A stretch of 64,000 nt of DNA from Nelumbo lutea (GCA_022828595.1 JAKGHH010000002.1:104219254-104283253); one strand, 5' to 3'. Numbered from the stretch's first letter, positions 35,201 to 50,200 are shown. Notes: a model not told the origin generated them from the letters alone. Numbers and translations: made by a program.

Positions 35201-38200
35201 TCCAAAGGAGTCTCTATTCAAAAGCTCAACTAAGGGAGCCGAATCAGCCCATCTATCTCTCCAAAAATTTATTTTGTTACCATCACCTACAATCCATCCA
35301 GTGCCCTTCTTTAATAAGGATGTAGCATTAAGGATTCCTCTCCATGCCCAAGAGAATCTTTTTTTAACTTTTGCATTCCAGAAATTGTTAGATATTAAAT
35401 ATTTTTGAGTGGCCACACGGATTCAAAGGTTTTGACTGTCATTTAATATTTTCCATCCTAATTTTGCAAGACAGGCCTCATTGACCCAGTGAAGGTTTTT
35501 TATGCCTAGGCCACCCCAACAAGAATTGGACTTAACCAAGCCTGAGGGCCCACAGGTGGACCTATAATTAAGCCTTCTAGAGTCACAATGCGGCCTTACA
35601 TCTGCTGAGCAACCAAAGACCACAGGTGGCTGAATGCAATGTGCAAAGTCAGTCCAAGCCCTTGTCTGCCTCATTGACCCAGTGAAGATTTTTTAAGTCT
35701 AGGCTACCCCAACAAGAATTGGACTTAACCAAGTCTGAGCTCCCACAGGTGGACCTAGAATTAAGCCTTCTAGAGTCAAAATGCAGCCTTACATCTGCTG
35801 AGCATCCAAAGACACAGTTGGCTAAATGCAATGTGCAAAGTCAGCCCAAGCCCTTGTCTGCAGCCATTCAAGTTCGACTGAAGCATCTTTCTGGAGGTGC
35901 ACCTAGCAAAGTACAACAATAGTTGAAGGAGATTAGTAATCTTTTAAGCTTGAAAATTCTTTCTTTCTCTCTATTGGATCAATGTGGGACAGTGAGTTAT
36001 GAAGTGAAAGGAGCATACTCAAAGAAGTCATCACAGCATTTGTCCCCTTCAAAACAAAAAACCAAGAATGTTTTAAGAATTTAAATTAAACCTTATTAAA
36101 ATTTAGAAATTAAGATAATAATGTCATACAACATAGGGGCCGTTTGATAACAGATGAAGATGCTGAACTGAAGAGCTTATTGCTTTGTCTTTTAGTGCAC
36201 AAGTTTTTAAGGAGGTTGTGGGTTCCTTAATGGTTGAAACTGAAGTTAGGTAAATCACTATGCCCTTGAAATTTTTATTATATAATTATTTTAACAACTA
36301 AAAGACAAAGCAATAAGTCTTTCAGCTTAGAAATTTCAGCCGTTATTAAACAGTCCCTTAGTAGAATGCTGAAACATATTTTAGGTTTAAAATACTCCAT
36401 CAGAATAAGGCTATTACCCAATGTTAATGCCAGCTCCCTTGGGTATTGGGAGGGGTGGACTGGATATGGACCTAACCTTTGGCTTACTTTTTTGGCAATA
36501 GGAGGCCAGAATATTCCAACAGAACGTGCATGTTAATACATGGTTAATGGCTATATAATAGCCTAGTTTATCTTCCTCTATGTGCCCCTTGAAAAACAAG
36601 TTTTGGAGTGCACTGTGAAGTACTATTAAGGAATCTTGTTTGATCACAACATTACTCTTTTTCTTTTTTCATTTCTTTTATCCATATGGAAGATTTTATT
36701 TCTTCTGCTCTAGATCTATCTGGAACATATTTTAATCTCCTTTATATAATGTCTTTTCCTATTTTACCTAGTGTTTTAGAAGCCGGTCTGGAGGTTGAAC
36801 TGGTTTTCCCTTTGGGTCAACAAGACAGAAGTTCAACTGTCCAATGTCAATGAGTCAACCCATGATATCATTATTATATAAAACAAAAAATGTAAACTAA
36901 TACAAAATCCAGAAACCCATTGAATGATCACTGGTTCAACTGTCCAGGTTGATGGTTTGCTGGCCAGGCCCTTGTAATTTAGCAAGTCAGTGGTTGACCT
37001 AAACTGGGATTGTGACTGGATCACCAGTCTGACTGGCCAGGTTGACCTATGGTTGAAAACACTGGTTCTACCTTAGACAGTGAAGGTCCATTATCTCCCC
37101 AATGTTAATCCACCCCCAAAACATCTCCCTTATGTAGTTTATCTTATTTTAGAGGATTGTTCTCTCCCCACTGGCTCTATTTGGACTTTCTAAGAATTTA
37201 TCAGGATTTAGTTCTTGCAGTTGTGAATTTAATTTCCAGAGATAATATCTTCTAAGTTCCTGAACCACTTGTAACATGAAAAGCCATGCATCCATTTCTT
37301 AAAGGTTAAAAAAAGCAAACCAATGGCATCTCCCAGTAACTACGTTTTTCTATAGACTTCAAGAAAGATTTAATCAAAAGCAGATTCCAGTGGTTATGCT
37401 GTATCTTACAAACGTTTTCAGCATAATATATTTTCGTTTTCATTTTTATGTTTTTTTAATATCTAGTGTGAGAAGTTGTCACCTAGTCTTCTATTACTTA
37501 TTTTGATATCCACTTTAGCTCTACTTGTCACTTTCCTAAAATAGTTATTCACTTCTGCATCCAAAATAAAATAATAGAAAATAAAATCATTTCTAGGGAC
37601 AGTTATGTTTTCTTTCTGTGCAATGCACTTGTATGTTAAACGAATGCTGAAGGATGTAGTATTAAAGCTAAACCATGAGAAATCTCTAAAGCCATCAAGG
37701 ATAGAAAAAAAATTGTATTCTTAACTCCTATGTAATGGTAACCTGAAAGATTTTATACATGTCTATTGAAATTCATTGATTTACAATTGGGTGACATCAG
37801 AATGGATGCTTGAAACTAATAACAGATTGCATTAAGCAGCTCATCAATCTAACAACAACTTTGGATGTGGAACAGGTGCACTCTTTGTAATTATTAATCA
37901 GGCTCCCAATATGAAGATTCTTGGGATTTTACAGGTGAGGTTAATCATTTTATTCCTTGGACAAATGCTGTCCACCTGTTTCTCTGGAGCCCCAATTGGT
38001 TAGTTAACATGAATACTATTCTTTGAATAGGTCCCATTTTATAGTGATGCAAATTCTCTTATTAAGGAAAATATTTGTCCATCCTTTTCCTCACATTCAT
38101 TGTTGATGTGCTAATTTTATTTCTTTGTTTACCTCCCTTATATAATAGTGAGATTTAAGCCTCCTTTCTCTTACTTTTCTTAATTCCCCTATGAATGTTT

Positions 38201-41200
38201 TGAAATGAGAAATTCGTCCATGTGCATGTCTCTACATATTGGGATTAGACATGTTCTGTCAGTAAGTTCAATATCAAATGAAAGTCCATTTCTAATTGCA
38301 TCACTTGTTACATTCTCTAAAATTCAAACACTGCATGCAGGGTTTTGCTGCAGGTCTTATGCTATGCATATCTTTCTTAGATTTGGCACATAATGCTCTG
38401 AACTCCATTGGCTTCTTGAAAGGAAATCTTTGGGTGAGCTACCCTTTTGAGCATCCTTGTAATTTAAATAGATTACTGCAGAGACATGATCTACCTACTT
38501 TCCATTTTTTCATTGATTTTCAGTTCATGTGTCATGCAGTTCTTTGCAGGTGTAATTTTCTTTGCTGTTATTGTCAGTTTCATCTCTGAACCAACATTGG
38601 CTCCTACTGTAGATGTGAAAAGTAAAAAGGTATGTCAGACAGCTTCTCCCATGTTTCCAGTTAGTTACTCCTGAAACATAATTTCTATTTCAAATCTAAA
38701 ACTTGATCCCATAATGTCAATACAAGTTATGTACCCACCCAATTGGATCTGATAAGATCTCGGTTTGGCAATTTTAGAATTTGGTTTGAGTTATGTATTT
38801 TTACTAAAGGGCCATAGGTTCAGGTCTCATAAAAGTTATTCTGAAGTCAATTTATTCATGATACATAATATATTTTTTTTGAAGGAAATGTAAAGCATAC
38901 CTCATGTTCCATAATATCAAAGTACTATCTAAATGTATTTTATTAATGGTATAGTACTTTGGCCATTTTTTAGTTTAAGCTTTTAATGATACATAATATC
39001 TGAATCCCATATGAGTTCAATCTGATCCCAACAGACAATTTTTTTTTTTAGAAAAGGTAAAGTATGCATTAAGAAAGTAAAAAAGAAAAAGGGAAAATGT
39101 ACAAGCAGGAAGCTAAACTTGATCTAAAAACCCAGAGGCCTACATATGCCAAATTGTGCTGAATATTAACACGCCCACTCCAAATAAGACTAATAATATC
39201 CAAACGGCCACCCTACAGATATATTCTTTTGGAACCCAAATACTAATAATATCCAATTAAGATCTTGGTATATGTGATTGAACCTGATTTATGTCCCTAT
39301 ATTTTTCACCAAAATGTCTAAATGTTTTATTTGGCCATGTGGTTGGGAGCATTAGAAAAGTGATGATGAAGGGGACAAGGATCTGATGAAAAAGCACCGC
39401 CGCCAAGTTTTACTGAGTGGAGTTATCACAACAATTGGTATGCCTTCCCTTTTATTTTGTTATCAGTAAACCTCCTCCCTAGTTTTGTCAATGTAACCAA
39501 TAAAGTTTTATTGGAAGGATGCATGTCAATGATTTTTTTTTGTACTTTGTAACCCTAAAACCAAGGATCAAATTATTGCAACATATCAGGGCATATCGGC
39601 CGATACGCATCGCATTGGGGGCTTCTTGATACGCCCCTACAGGGGGTGCTTTGGGGTTTGGTCTAGTTCAGGGGGTAAAGTAGCCTTAAAAAAACCCCTC
39701 TGAACCAGTTTCAAAGAAAAAATAAAAATAAAAACAGCCAAAGATACAGGTCGATACGCCCCTTCTGGCATATCGTCCTGTATCAGTACTTTGAACCTTG
39801 CCTAAAACTACACATTCTATGTAAAAGGTTTAGTTATCCAGAAATATCTGGGAAGGAGCTCTTGAGATTATCAGAGGTTTTTGGGTCATCTATATCAACT
39901 AGTTAGGTACTTCATGTGCAACGAAAAGACAAGGACACACTATATTTGTTCTAAATGCTGTGGCATTGAATGGATATGTCAAGGATCCAATAGGAATTAA
40001 CATACTTTGTTTGAACTAGTGAGTTAAAGTGCCACCTAGGTGTTCTGAAGGCCTATTGCCTAGGTGGCCAACCAGGTTTGTGGTTGAGATGTGACCATCT
40101 TAATGGGGGAAAACAACTAACTATGCCCCCTTAATATAATTGGTGTACATGTGTGTAACCGTTTTAGGTCAGTAGGAGTACATGTAGAGTTAAAAATTAG
40201 GGCTGTTGGTCTCTGTGTGCATGTGTGTTTTCCTTTGAACAAGGGAGGGTATTAAAAACAGTCATTTTGTAAGTTGTCATTTAATTATTTACTAAATTTG
40301 TGTTTTAATGGTTTACAATTGGCATGTAATTACATAATATTTATGTTTGGTTACATTTTAAAATATGTATTTATGTATTCATTTTTTATGCCTAGTTGTC
40401 ACCTAGACATCAACTTGCTTTGCTAGGCTACAATGCCTAGGCTTAACTACATTGATTTGAAAAAATGACAATTAAAATAAAGTGTTAAAATAGAATAGCA
40501 TGCCAGAACATGTGGCAAGAAACTGGTGAAGGACAATAGGTATTAATTAATATATTTCATTTGACCAAAGTGCAGTTTAACCCAAAGTAATGCTCCACTG
40601 AAAAGGTATTATGATAACAACCATCTAGATGGAAAATAAGAAAAAGGAAAAGTACAATAGGTTAGGAATTTGACCTTACTTATTTGTGCAGTTCTGCCAT
40701 GTGAAGATTGCTTGTATGAGGCCTGTCTAATGGAAGAATTCATTATTTTTATGAGTTGTAGGAATAAGCTTGCACAATTTTCCTGAGGGAATGGCAGTAT
40801 TCCTTGGATCTATCAAGGTAACTAATTATTTTCTTTTTCAAGAGAATTAGTTTGTTCATTTTATTATATAGAATACCTTATAGTGAGTTAATCATATATA
40901 CCTTAATGTAAGTCTAATTCTCTTTGTCATTTAACATGGTTGTTGAGGTACTGTTGTTTTGGTCAGTTTCCAATAAGTTGTTGCCTATAAAGTCATTCTG
41001 TTTAGGAAACAATTGAACTTATAATATCGGTTAATGACTTTAAGAATTTCATGCTTAGTGGGTATCTGAATAATATGGCATATGTTTTTCCTTTGGATAA
41101 CAAAATATTTATGTTTTCATTTTCCTTTCCTTTTCTGGTAAGAAAGATGTATTTATTTATTTTTCTTTGGTAGAAATGTATGTGCAAACATATTTGGTTG

Positions 41201-44200
41201 TATGTATTGTATAATTTTGTTATAGCATTAATTCTTGCAGAATGAATTCCATCTTAAATTGATATCCACATGGTGTGTTACATTTGCTTCCTTACCTTGA
41301 TAATTTTGCTGGATTTTCAATTGGCAGCTGAATATCATTATTCTGTTTCCATAGTGATAGGGTTTACTAGACATAATAATATGATTATGTATTTGTTTTT
41401 TATTTGTCTGTAGTTCCACTGAGATAACTCAAATTATTGGTTTTGCAACTAAAACGTTGTGTTAAAATTGTCTCTTTTTACATGAGTTTATGAAGGGATT
41501 TATCCCAAGAATACAGAGGTAGTCAATACAACTGCCAGAAATTTTTGGGTATATGGTTACAAGGTAACATGGGGACATTTAGTGCTTTAACTTGCCCCCT
41601 CAAGCGAAACCGGAGTGCTGAAAGTGTCACGCAGAGCATTGAAGTGCTTGATGTGGAGGAGCCTTAGTAATACATCATGATGGAGGGTGGTTTGACCCGA
41701 CCCCTTGAGACGATGACACGTGGACATGACTCAGCGCGAGCTGGACATGACTCAGCGCGAGCAACAGCTTAGCACCACAGCCTGACCGCGACTAAGTAAC
41801 GAGCCCACAGGGCAGCTTGCTACGCGATAGTTTGCTATAGGGGGAGCTCGCTACAACGCGAGCTCGAGTACCCCTGAGTTACTGAAAGGGAATACTCCAA
41901 GAAAAGTCTATCCCAGCTCGCGAGCTAGGGTAACCAGCTTGCTGTTAGATAGTTTTGTATGCCCTTAGCTTCAATCAAAATTGATGTACTTTATGAGTTT
42001 ATTGTAAATGAATAAAAGTACATATTTGATTCATGTTCCCTTGGTATGTTTCTGTGTAATACCCTTAAACTGGACACTTATTGAGACTCGTGTTAGTTTA
42101 GAATGTTTACAGCTAGTGGGTCGGTCTAGGGAGACCTATCCTGACAAGACTGACACTGTGGTGCCACCAAGTCGGTTGGGGTGGTTTGTCTCAGCTACCG
42201 GGGTGAGACCCTAGGCACATACAGTGTGGGATTAATTGAATCTTTGAACTGGACGAGATTTTCAGTATTGCCCTGGACCTTGGAGATTGATGGGCAAAAC
42301 TGGAAAATTACACCTGACCCCTAGACTCGATTATGATACTGCACTAGGTGTCGGATCGGGCTGTCTTTGATGTACCAATCAGTGAGATCCTTAGCGGGGG
42401 TCAAAACCTGGGTATGCTGGGACAATTCAAGAATTCATCTGAGTGGGTGATCATAGTAATAGGATCAGCCCCTTTGTCGGACAAAGGTAATGATCGGGGA
42501 TGCACTCTCACTGTTGGAAACCAAGACTACCGGCAGCCGATTTCAACCGTTGAAATTTGTTTTGTAAAATATATTTTATATGAGATATAAAAGTATATAT
42601 TATGGTTTCTAAAATGTTTGCAAAAGGGTTTTAATTCCCGGGATCCATATAAGTGGAGAGTGCAACACTATTCCTTGCAGCCGAGGGAGATGTCCTCTCC
42701 TGTCGGGCAGTGTATGATCATTATGGGCTGAGAGGTTAAGTGTAAGACCATTGAGGATAATACCTGATGGGCTAATCTTGCATCTGCCCACAGTCCCTGG
42801 GTGTTACAAGGTGGCTTGGCCCATGGACCACTTAGGGTAAGTGTTGGGCCCATAGAGCCCATTTGATGGGTTTCAGGGGGTGCACTGTCTTTAACAGTGT
42901 ATTCGACCAGGCCTTGTAACAAAGGCTGGGCCGAACCCATGTGGCTGATGTGTAGATCAATGCTTGGGTCCCACGCCATACAAGGAAGCCCAACTAGGCA
43001 GCAGTTAGGAAGGTTAAGTGAGTACATAAGCTTAATGGGCCTAAAGCCCATTTCGAACTAGGCTATTAATTTAGTTAATTAAAGGGGCGAATTCTGAGAT
43101 GGATTAGCAGTGAGGATAGGGTCTTAATCCTATCCACTCAGAGAGTCCAGATCTGAATGTGATTTAGATCTAGAAACCTCCTAATAAGATTAGGATAAAG
43201 CTAATCTAATCTGCAGATAAGATAAGGGTTTATCCTTATCATTGGAAGAGAAGGCTGATCCAAATATGATTTGGATAAGCACCTCCTAATGGAATTAGGA
43301 GCTGATCTTTTCAAGTTAACAAAAGGAAGGAGGGGGCGGCAGCCTTGAGAGAGACCAAGAAACACATCAGATCCTCTTTAGTGCTGAAATCAAGAAGAGA
43401 GAATTCTGCACCCTGCGAATACTCTCTTGCCGCCTCCCTGCTCTTGCCGCCCTGTTTGCCAGTTCGATCTCCAGCTGTGGGAGAAGTCAAGATTGGATCT
43501 TGACATCAGTTCTTTGAGAAAGGACTGAAAAGGGAAGCTGTGCTCACGTTCCATCCTGCTGTTTCTTGCGAAGGACAGAGTTCTTGGGGAAGAACACTGC
43601 TGATTCTGCTCCATCCTGCACTGCGCCATCTTCAGTGGGAGTAGTCTTTGGATCCTTCCTTGGGCGTGAACACCTTCGTTGGGAGATATTGCTTCTCCGT
43701 ATCAGGTATTATTCTCTCCCATTCCTTTTGGTTCAGATCTGGTTCAGTTTAAGGTTCAAGATTTATCCTTGAAAATATGATTTTCTAAATAGGGAATGTG
43801 ATTCCCAGTTGAAGGGAGAGAAAAATTTTTGAAATTCGCCCCTTATTCCGCAATCTTTGGGCGTCCATGTGATGGATCTCTCAACCCTTCACTTGCTCCA
43901 ATACTTAGGCAAAAAAACTGCCCCAAAGGCAACCTTGAGAGGGGTCACCTCGAAGTACCCCAAGGAGCTCGCTACAAAGTAGCTCGCGACAGGATAGCTT
44001 GCTACGTGACACGATAGCTCGCTACAAGGTAGCTCGCGACTAAGCGACGCGAAGCTTTCAGGAAGCTTCTATCTGACAAGACTGTACCCGTTAGACTGCG
44101 CCACGTCTCCTGACCGACGGCGCAGTGCCTGTCAATTCAACAGACTGCACCCACGTCTCTCTACAGATGGTGGCATGCTTGTCTCCCCCGGGACGTGTCA

Positions 44201-47200
44201 CTCATCCGGTTGGGTAGTGCCCTGCAACGGTTACCTGCACAACCCTGGCAAATAACGACTGCGACAGAGGCTCAGTGGTGGTTATGCCCGATTTGACAAG
44301 AACGCCTATATAAGAGCCCCTTAGTCGAGGGGGAGAGGGATTTGATCTGATTTTTGGATCTCAAATCATTTTACTTAAGCTTGCTCTCGAGCTAACCTCG
44401 AGAACTCAGCGACCTAGCGCGACCTACACTCTTAGCCTTTTTTACACTCTTACTATTTTCTCCAGCGTTCTAACTTGAGTATCGGAGCATTCCCACCGGG
44501 AAAGTCCCCCGGGAATTCTTCACTGTCTTTTTCTTAGGTGTCGTCCGTTGCTAGCTAGGAGCCAGTCAGCAGCCAGCTAGGAGTGCCCGGATTACGCAGC
44601 ATCATTTGGCGCCGTCTGTGGGAAACGCTTCAAAAAGCCTTCCTCTAAGCTTCTACGGTTTCCTTTTGAAAACTCAGCATTCATGGCCTCCTCCAGCAAT
44701 GCCGGACGTGGTGCCAGCCAGAACGCTTCTAGGGAGCAACCCCAACTTCCCACTGTCTGTATTGGAAAGTTCACCGTCCCCCTCTCCGTGGACGGAGTTC
44801 CCAGTCTGAACGTGCCTCTCACGGTGGCACCCGCGATCGCTCCACTCCCTTCCACAGTTGGAGCAACCTTTGCTGAACCTTCGGTTGTGCCCCAGTGGCC
44901 AACCCGAACCAGTTGGAAGACTTAATTTAATGCATGCGAGCCATGCAAGCTCAAATGCAACAATTTCAGCAGTTCCAACTCTACCAACAAGTGCTGCATC
45001 AGGTCTCCCAGTACCAGTACCAGTAGCAGTTTCCCTCGCCTCAGGCCCAGCTGCCGCTTCCCCCTTGGCACCCGGCCATGAAGTAGACCAAGCCCTCCCG
45101 CCGGAGCGAGTGACCTCGCCGGGGAGAGGCCTCCCAAGCACAGGATCCCGCCAAGAGCCAAGCCTCTTCCCATGGTAGGAAGGAGAGGCCAACCACCCCC
45201 ACCTCGCAGCCAAGCCTCTTCCCAAGCACAGGTCGAGGGCCTCCCAGCCAATCATGCCTACATCGCCCCAACATTCGTAGTTTGAGCTCCCGCTGCCAGA
45301 GAACCCGTTTGAGGTCCTAGCCGCAGACTACAAGCAAGGCCCTTCGGTTCAGAGCCACCACTAGCAGTCCGAGCTCATCGAGCTCGACGACATTGAAGCA
45401 TCAAGCACCAATGCCGAGCCGGCAAAGCAGCAGCGAAGACGCCGGTGAGCTTGCCGAACTGCTACCCGAGTCTCCCGAGCTCAGAGGAAAAGAGGAGGTA
45501 AGCTCAAGTGAAGTGAAAGCTACCCACCCCTCTCCTCTCAATTTCTTCCCCTTTGTCTCTAGAACTCCTTGTTGTCCCCATGCCAAGGGACTTCAAGCTC
45601 CCTCCACTGGACAAGTATGATGGATGCTTCGATCCGAATGATCATGTGGATGCCTTCTAGTCTCAGATGCACCTGGCAAGAGCCAGCGAACCCTGCATGT
45701 GTGTGGCCTTTTCCACAACCTTCAAAGGGGTAGCCCGCACCTGGTACTGAAACCTCGCACCCGGTTCGATAAGAAGCTGGGCGCAATTCGTGCAAGTTTT
45801 CACCTCCCACTTTGTCACCAGCAAGAGGTGCCCGAGAACTTAGGAAAGCCTCCTCGGCATAGTTCAAAAGGAAGGGGAGTCCATTCGGAGTTGCATCAAG
45901 CTGTTCAACAACGCTTGTTTGCAGATACCCGACCTGGATCCCGCAGTTCGCCTCATCGCAGCCAAGCGAGGTATTACTCACAAAGAGTTCAAGTGGCACG
46001 TAGTTGTCAATCAGCCCAAGACCGTGATCGAGTTTCTCAGGCTCGCGGATCGGTTCATAGGGACGAAGGAAGAAATCAACCGGAAGGGCGAGCAAGCCCT
46101 TGAGAAAAGGAAGAGGGAACCAGCGCGCTCATCTCAGGGCGACAGCAGGAAGAAGGACCCAGCTCGGGGGGCAAGGTCTGTTCATCCCTTCCGAGCTCCG
46201 ACAGTAGAAAGGGACTACAGGCCCCTTAATGCGAAGCGAGCCTAGATCCTCATGGCGATCAAGGACGCCCCGTATATGAAGTGGCCACCTCGACTGAAGG
46301 CGGACCCTAATGTTAGAGATAAAAATTTGTATTGTAGCTTTCAGAAAGATCACAGTCATAGCACCGAAAATTGTAAAAACCTCCGCAACGAGATAGAGGA
46401 GCTCATCCGTCGCGGGTATTTGAGAAATTTTGTACAAAGTAATAATAATAGTAATAAAGCAGGTCGGCCAGGGGAGCAGAGTAGGGATGCTCCCGAGTCT
46501 AGCAGGCAAGCGGAACAGCCGCAGAAGCATCCCCCCGAAGAGAGACCAGTTTGGGGGACCATCCACGTCATAGTTGGAGGTTCGATTGTGACGGGGTGCA
46601 CCTCAGCTACAGCTCACACATCAGCTCGCGAGGCCACCAGGGAAGAGCAGGACCCCCCAAAGCGGCCAAGGATGGAAGACCCATCTTCTTTACAGAAGAC
46701 GACGCACGCGGGGTCCTCTTCTCCCATGATGACACGCTCGTCATAAAGGTGAAGATCAACGACTTCGAAGTTAGGCGCGTCCTCGTCGACTTAGGCAACT
46801 CAGCGGACATCCTCTTCAAAGCAGCTCCAAGAGAGCGACCTAAAGCCCGCGAACACTCCCTTGGTAGGCTTCAGCAGAGAGGAAGTCAGGCCCCTGGGAA
46901 GGATTACAGTACCTATGGAAGTCGACACTTGGCCTAGCATAGTGAGGCTCAACCACGATTTCTTGGTGGTCGCAACCCCCTCCCCGTATAACGCCATAGT
47001 AGGTCAGCCGATTACCCATGCCTTACGGGCTGTGGTGTCCACTTACTACTTGGCCATGAAGTTCCCCACGGACTTCGGAATTGGGATAACGCGAGGTGAC
47101 CAGCTTGAGTCTCGCAAATGCTACGTCGCCACCCTCAAAGGGAAAGCCAAGGTGGCCGATGACCTCGAGCTGGAGTGACCTACGAAGCAGAGCAAGGAGC

Positions 47201-50200
47201 GAGTTGCGCCCACAGAAGAGACCATCTCCATTCCAGCCTCGACGGAGGACCCAACCCGAACGCTTCAGATCGGTGCTTCCATTGAAAAGCCCTTGCTATC
47301 TAAACTGATATGCTTTTTGCTTGAAAATTTAGATGTTTTTGCATGGTTTGCGGCAGAAATGCCCAACATAGACCCTAGCATCATAACTCATAAGCTTAAT
47401 ACTGATCCTGTAGTTAGGCCCGTTAGACAGAAGAAACGCAACCTAGCCCCAGAGCGATGGAGGGCAGTCGACGAGGTCGGAAAGCTCCTTGCAGTCGATT
47501 TTATCAGGGAAGTCCATTACTCGAGTTGGGTGGCCAACCCCGTTTTGGTGAAAAAGGCTAACGGTAAATGGCGCATGTGCGTCGACTACACCGACCTGAA
47601 CCGAGTTTGCCCAAAGGACTGCTTCCCACTCCTCAGGATCGACTGTCTGGTGGACGCGACCTCGGGGCACAAGTTGCTGAGCTTTCTAGATTCCTATTCG
47701 GGCTACAACCAGATTAGGATGGACCCGATAGATTAAGAAAAGACTGTCTTCTTAACCGAACTTGGCCTGTACTGCTACAAGGTCATGCCCTTTGGGATAA
47801 AAAATGCCGGGGCAACCTTTCAAAGACTTGTAAATAAGTTGTTTGAGCCATTGATTGGCCAAAATGTAGTGTGCTATGTAGACGACATAGTCGTCAAGAC
47901 CCAGTTTTTGCATGAATTAATACAAGACTTGCATTCAGTTTTTGAAATTCTGCGTAGATTTAACATGAATTTGAACCCGAATAAGTGTCTTTGGCGTCAC
48001 CTTGGGTAAATTCCTGGGATACATTGTTAACCGACGCGGCATTGAAGCTAACTCGGACTAAATAAAGACCATCCTAGATATGAGACCACCCCGGAAAATG
48101 ACGGAGATTCAGAGGTTGAATGGCAGAATAGCCACTTTGAGCCGCTTCATGTCCAAGTCGGCAGACTGTTGCCTATCATTTTGTAAGGCAATTAAAAGCA
48201 AAGGGTTTGAATGGACCCAAGATTTCCAGCTCGCATTTGATGAGCTCAAGAAGTACCTTGCTAGCATACCGGTCTTAACCCGGCCCGAAGAGGGCGATGT
48301 TTTAGAGCTGTACCTCTCGGCAAGTGACGCAGTGGTCAGCTCGGTACTAATAAAAATAGATCGGGTCCAACGACCTATCTACTATGTTAGTAATGTGTTG
48401 CAGGGAGCAGAGACAAGATATCCGGAGATAGAAAAACTGGCCTATGCACTGGTTATTGCAGCCCGAAAACTCTGTCTGTACTTTCAAGCTCATACTGTTA
48501 TTGTCCTCATCAACAAACCTCTGAGGCAAGTCCTACTCAAGCTCGAGGTCTCTGGTCAATTGACGAAGTGGGCCGTTGAGCTCAACGAGTACGACCTCCA
48601 ATACAAGCCACGAACTGCTATTAAGGTCCAAGCCTTAGCAGACTTCGTCGCGGAGTGCACTTTCAGCTCCGAAGTCCCAGGCCGGTTGAACACGAGGCCC
48701 TCAGTTCGGGCGAGCCCGGAGCTCCCAGGCCGGTTGAGTTCGAGCACCGTGAGGTAGCAGCCAGTGCGGCATCTTCTTGGTTAGGCCAAGCGCGAATTGG
48801 GATGAGGAGCCCTGGATCCTTCACGTAGATGGCTCCTCGAACCAGTAGGGCAGCGGAGCCGGAATAGTTTTGCACGACCCAAGTGGCACAAAACTGGAGT
48901 ATGCACTGCGCTTCGAGTTCGCGGCATCCAACAATGAAGCGGAGTACGAAGCGTTGATAGCCGGGCTAGCTCTAGCCAAAGAAATGAAAGCCAAGCACAT
49001 TATCATCTGTAGCGATTCCCAGCTCGTGGTTAATCAGGTCACAGGAGAATACGAAGTTCACGAACCGACTATGATTGCCTACTTAGCCAAAGTAAGAGAG
49101 GCTCTGCTCAACTTCTAGTCACACTTCATCAGGCAAGTCCCGAGGTCGGAGAACGCTGAGGCCGATGCCCTATCTCGGTTAGCTAGCACCAGTGATAACA
49201 CCATGAGAACCGTGTACATAGAGAACCTGCCTAGACCTACCATTCTCGGGGGCGCAGAAGAGATCGCTCTTGTCGTTCAAGTAGAGTCGAGTTGGATTGA
49301 CCCGCTCGCGAGCTTCCTGCTACACGGGACCCTCCCTGCAGATCGCAATGCCGCCAGAAGGGTAGAGCGTCAAGCGGCCAAATACGTCACGATAGACGGA
49401 CGGTTGTACCGAAGGTCCTACACGCTCCCCTACCTGCGCTGCTTGCGACCTTCCGAAGCCGAGTTCGTACTTCGCGACACTCATGAGGGCCTGTGCGACA
49501 GACACTTGGGGGGCAGGGCCCTTGCCCAAAAAGCACTATGACGGGGGTACTACTGGCCAACAATGAAAGCAGATGCTATTGAGCACGTCAGAAAGTGTGA
49601 CAAGTGCCAGAAGCATGCCACTATCCACCATCAGCTCGCCGCCGACCTCAAGTATCTCACCAGCCTGTGACCTTTCGTGCAATGGGGTATCGATATACTA
49701 GGACCGTTTCCACTAGCGATAGGCCGGAGGAAGTTCTTAGTGGTAGCAGTGGATTATTTCACCAAGTGGATAAAAGCTGAACCTCTCGTAACGATCACAG
49801 CCCGAAACGTCCAGAACTTATTTTGGAAGAACATAGTGTGCCACTTCGGGTTACCTTGGGTATTGATTTCTGATAATGGTAAGCAGTTCGAGGACATTAA
49901 ATTCCAGAACTGGTGCCAAGACATGGGGATCCGATAGAACTTCACTTCAGTCGCACACCCTCAAGCAAACGGTCAAGCAGAAGTCACGAACAGAGCTATG
50001 CTCCGCGGACTGAAGGCACGGTTAGACCAAGCTAAAGGACTATGGGTAGACGAGCTACCCAGTGTTCTATGGGCTTACTGAACCACAGAGAAGACCGCCA
50101 CAGGAGAGACTCCCTTCAACCTCACCTATGGTACCGAAGCAGTCATCCCAGCTGAGATCGTGGTTCCCTCGCTACGACTGGAAGCATATGACGACAAGGC

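Larger units (their letters stand above)
33830..35861 (-). pseudogene. L1-type LINE relic in intron 1 of the ZIP gene
   Basis: Leftwards on the minus strand: an RT-tail segment ([27 protein letters not shown] near 35500), then [33 protein letters not shown] near 35300, then after a gap an RNase H-like domain at 34376-33846 ([42 protein letters not shown]). The linker region between is lost or interrupted by a MITE piece at 34742-34925. Multiple frameshifts. The fragment is antisense to the host gene and the 5' part of the LINE is missing. Confidence 0.75.
41678..44604 (+). repeat. 5' LTR of element C, interrupted by a solo LTR
   Basis: Starts TGATGGAGGGTGGTTTGACC and ends ...GCGCAGCATCA-type (here ACGCAGCATCA) at 44604. 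Removing 41943-43891 and one CTTGC copy leaves 973 bp. It has a private duplication of about 22 bp (ggacatgactcagcgcga, twice at 41721-41760) and many short TAGCTCGC repeats near 43970-44045. Confidence 0.93.

Noticed and set aside
42668..43051. A 127-codon minus-strand frame within the solo LTR, with related frames at 54504 and 63617
   Set aside because: It recurs because the LTR itself recurs; the copies break it at different places and it lacks any domain.
44674..45255. A 193-codon minus-strand frame rich in Gly, Arg and Trp
   Set aside because: It overlaps gag of element C in reverse and has low-complexity composition; the plus strand carries the recognisable gag.
45559..46095. A 178-codon minus-strand frame
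   Set aside because: Reverse shadow of the gag capsid region; no recognisable motif.
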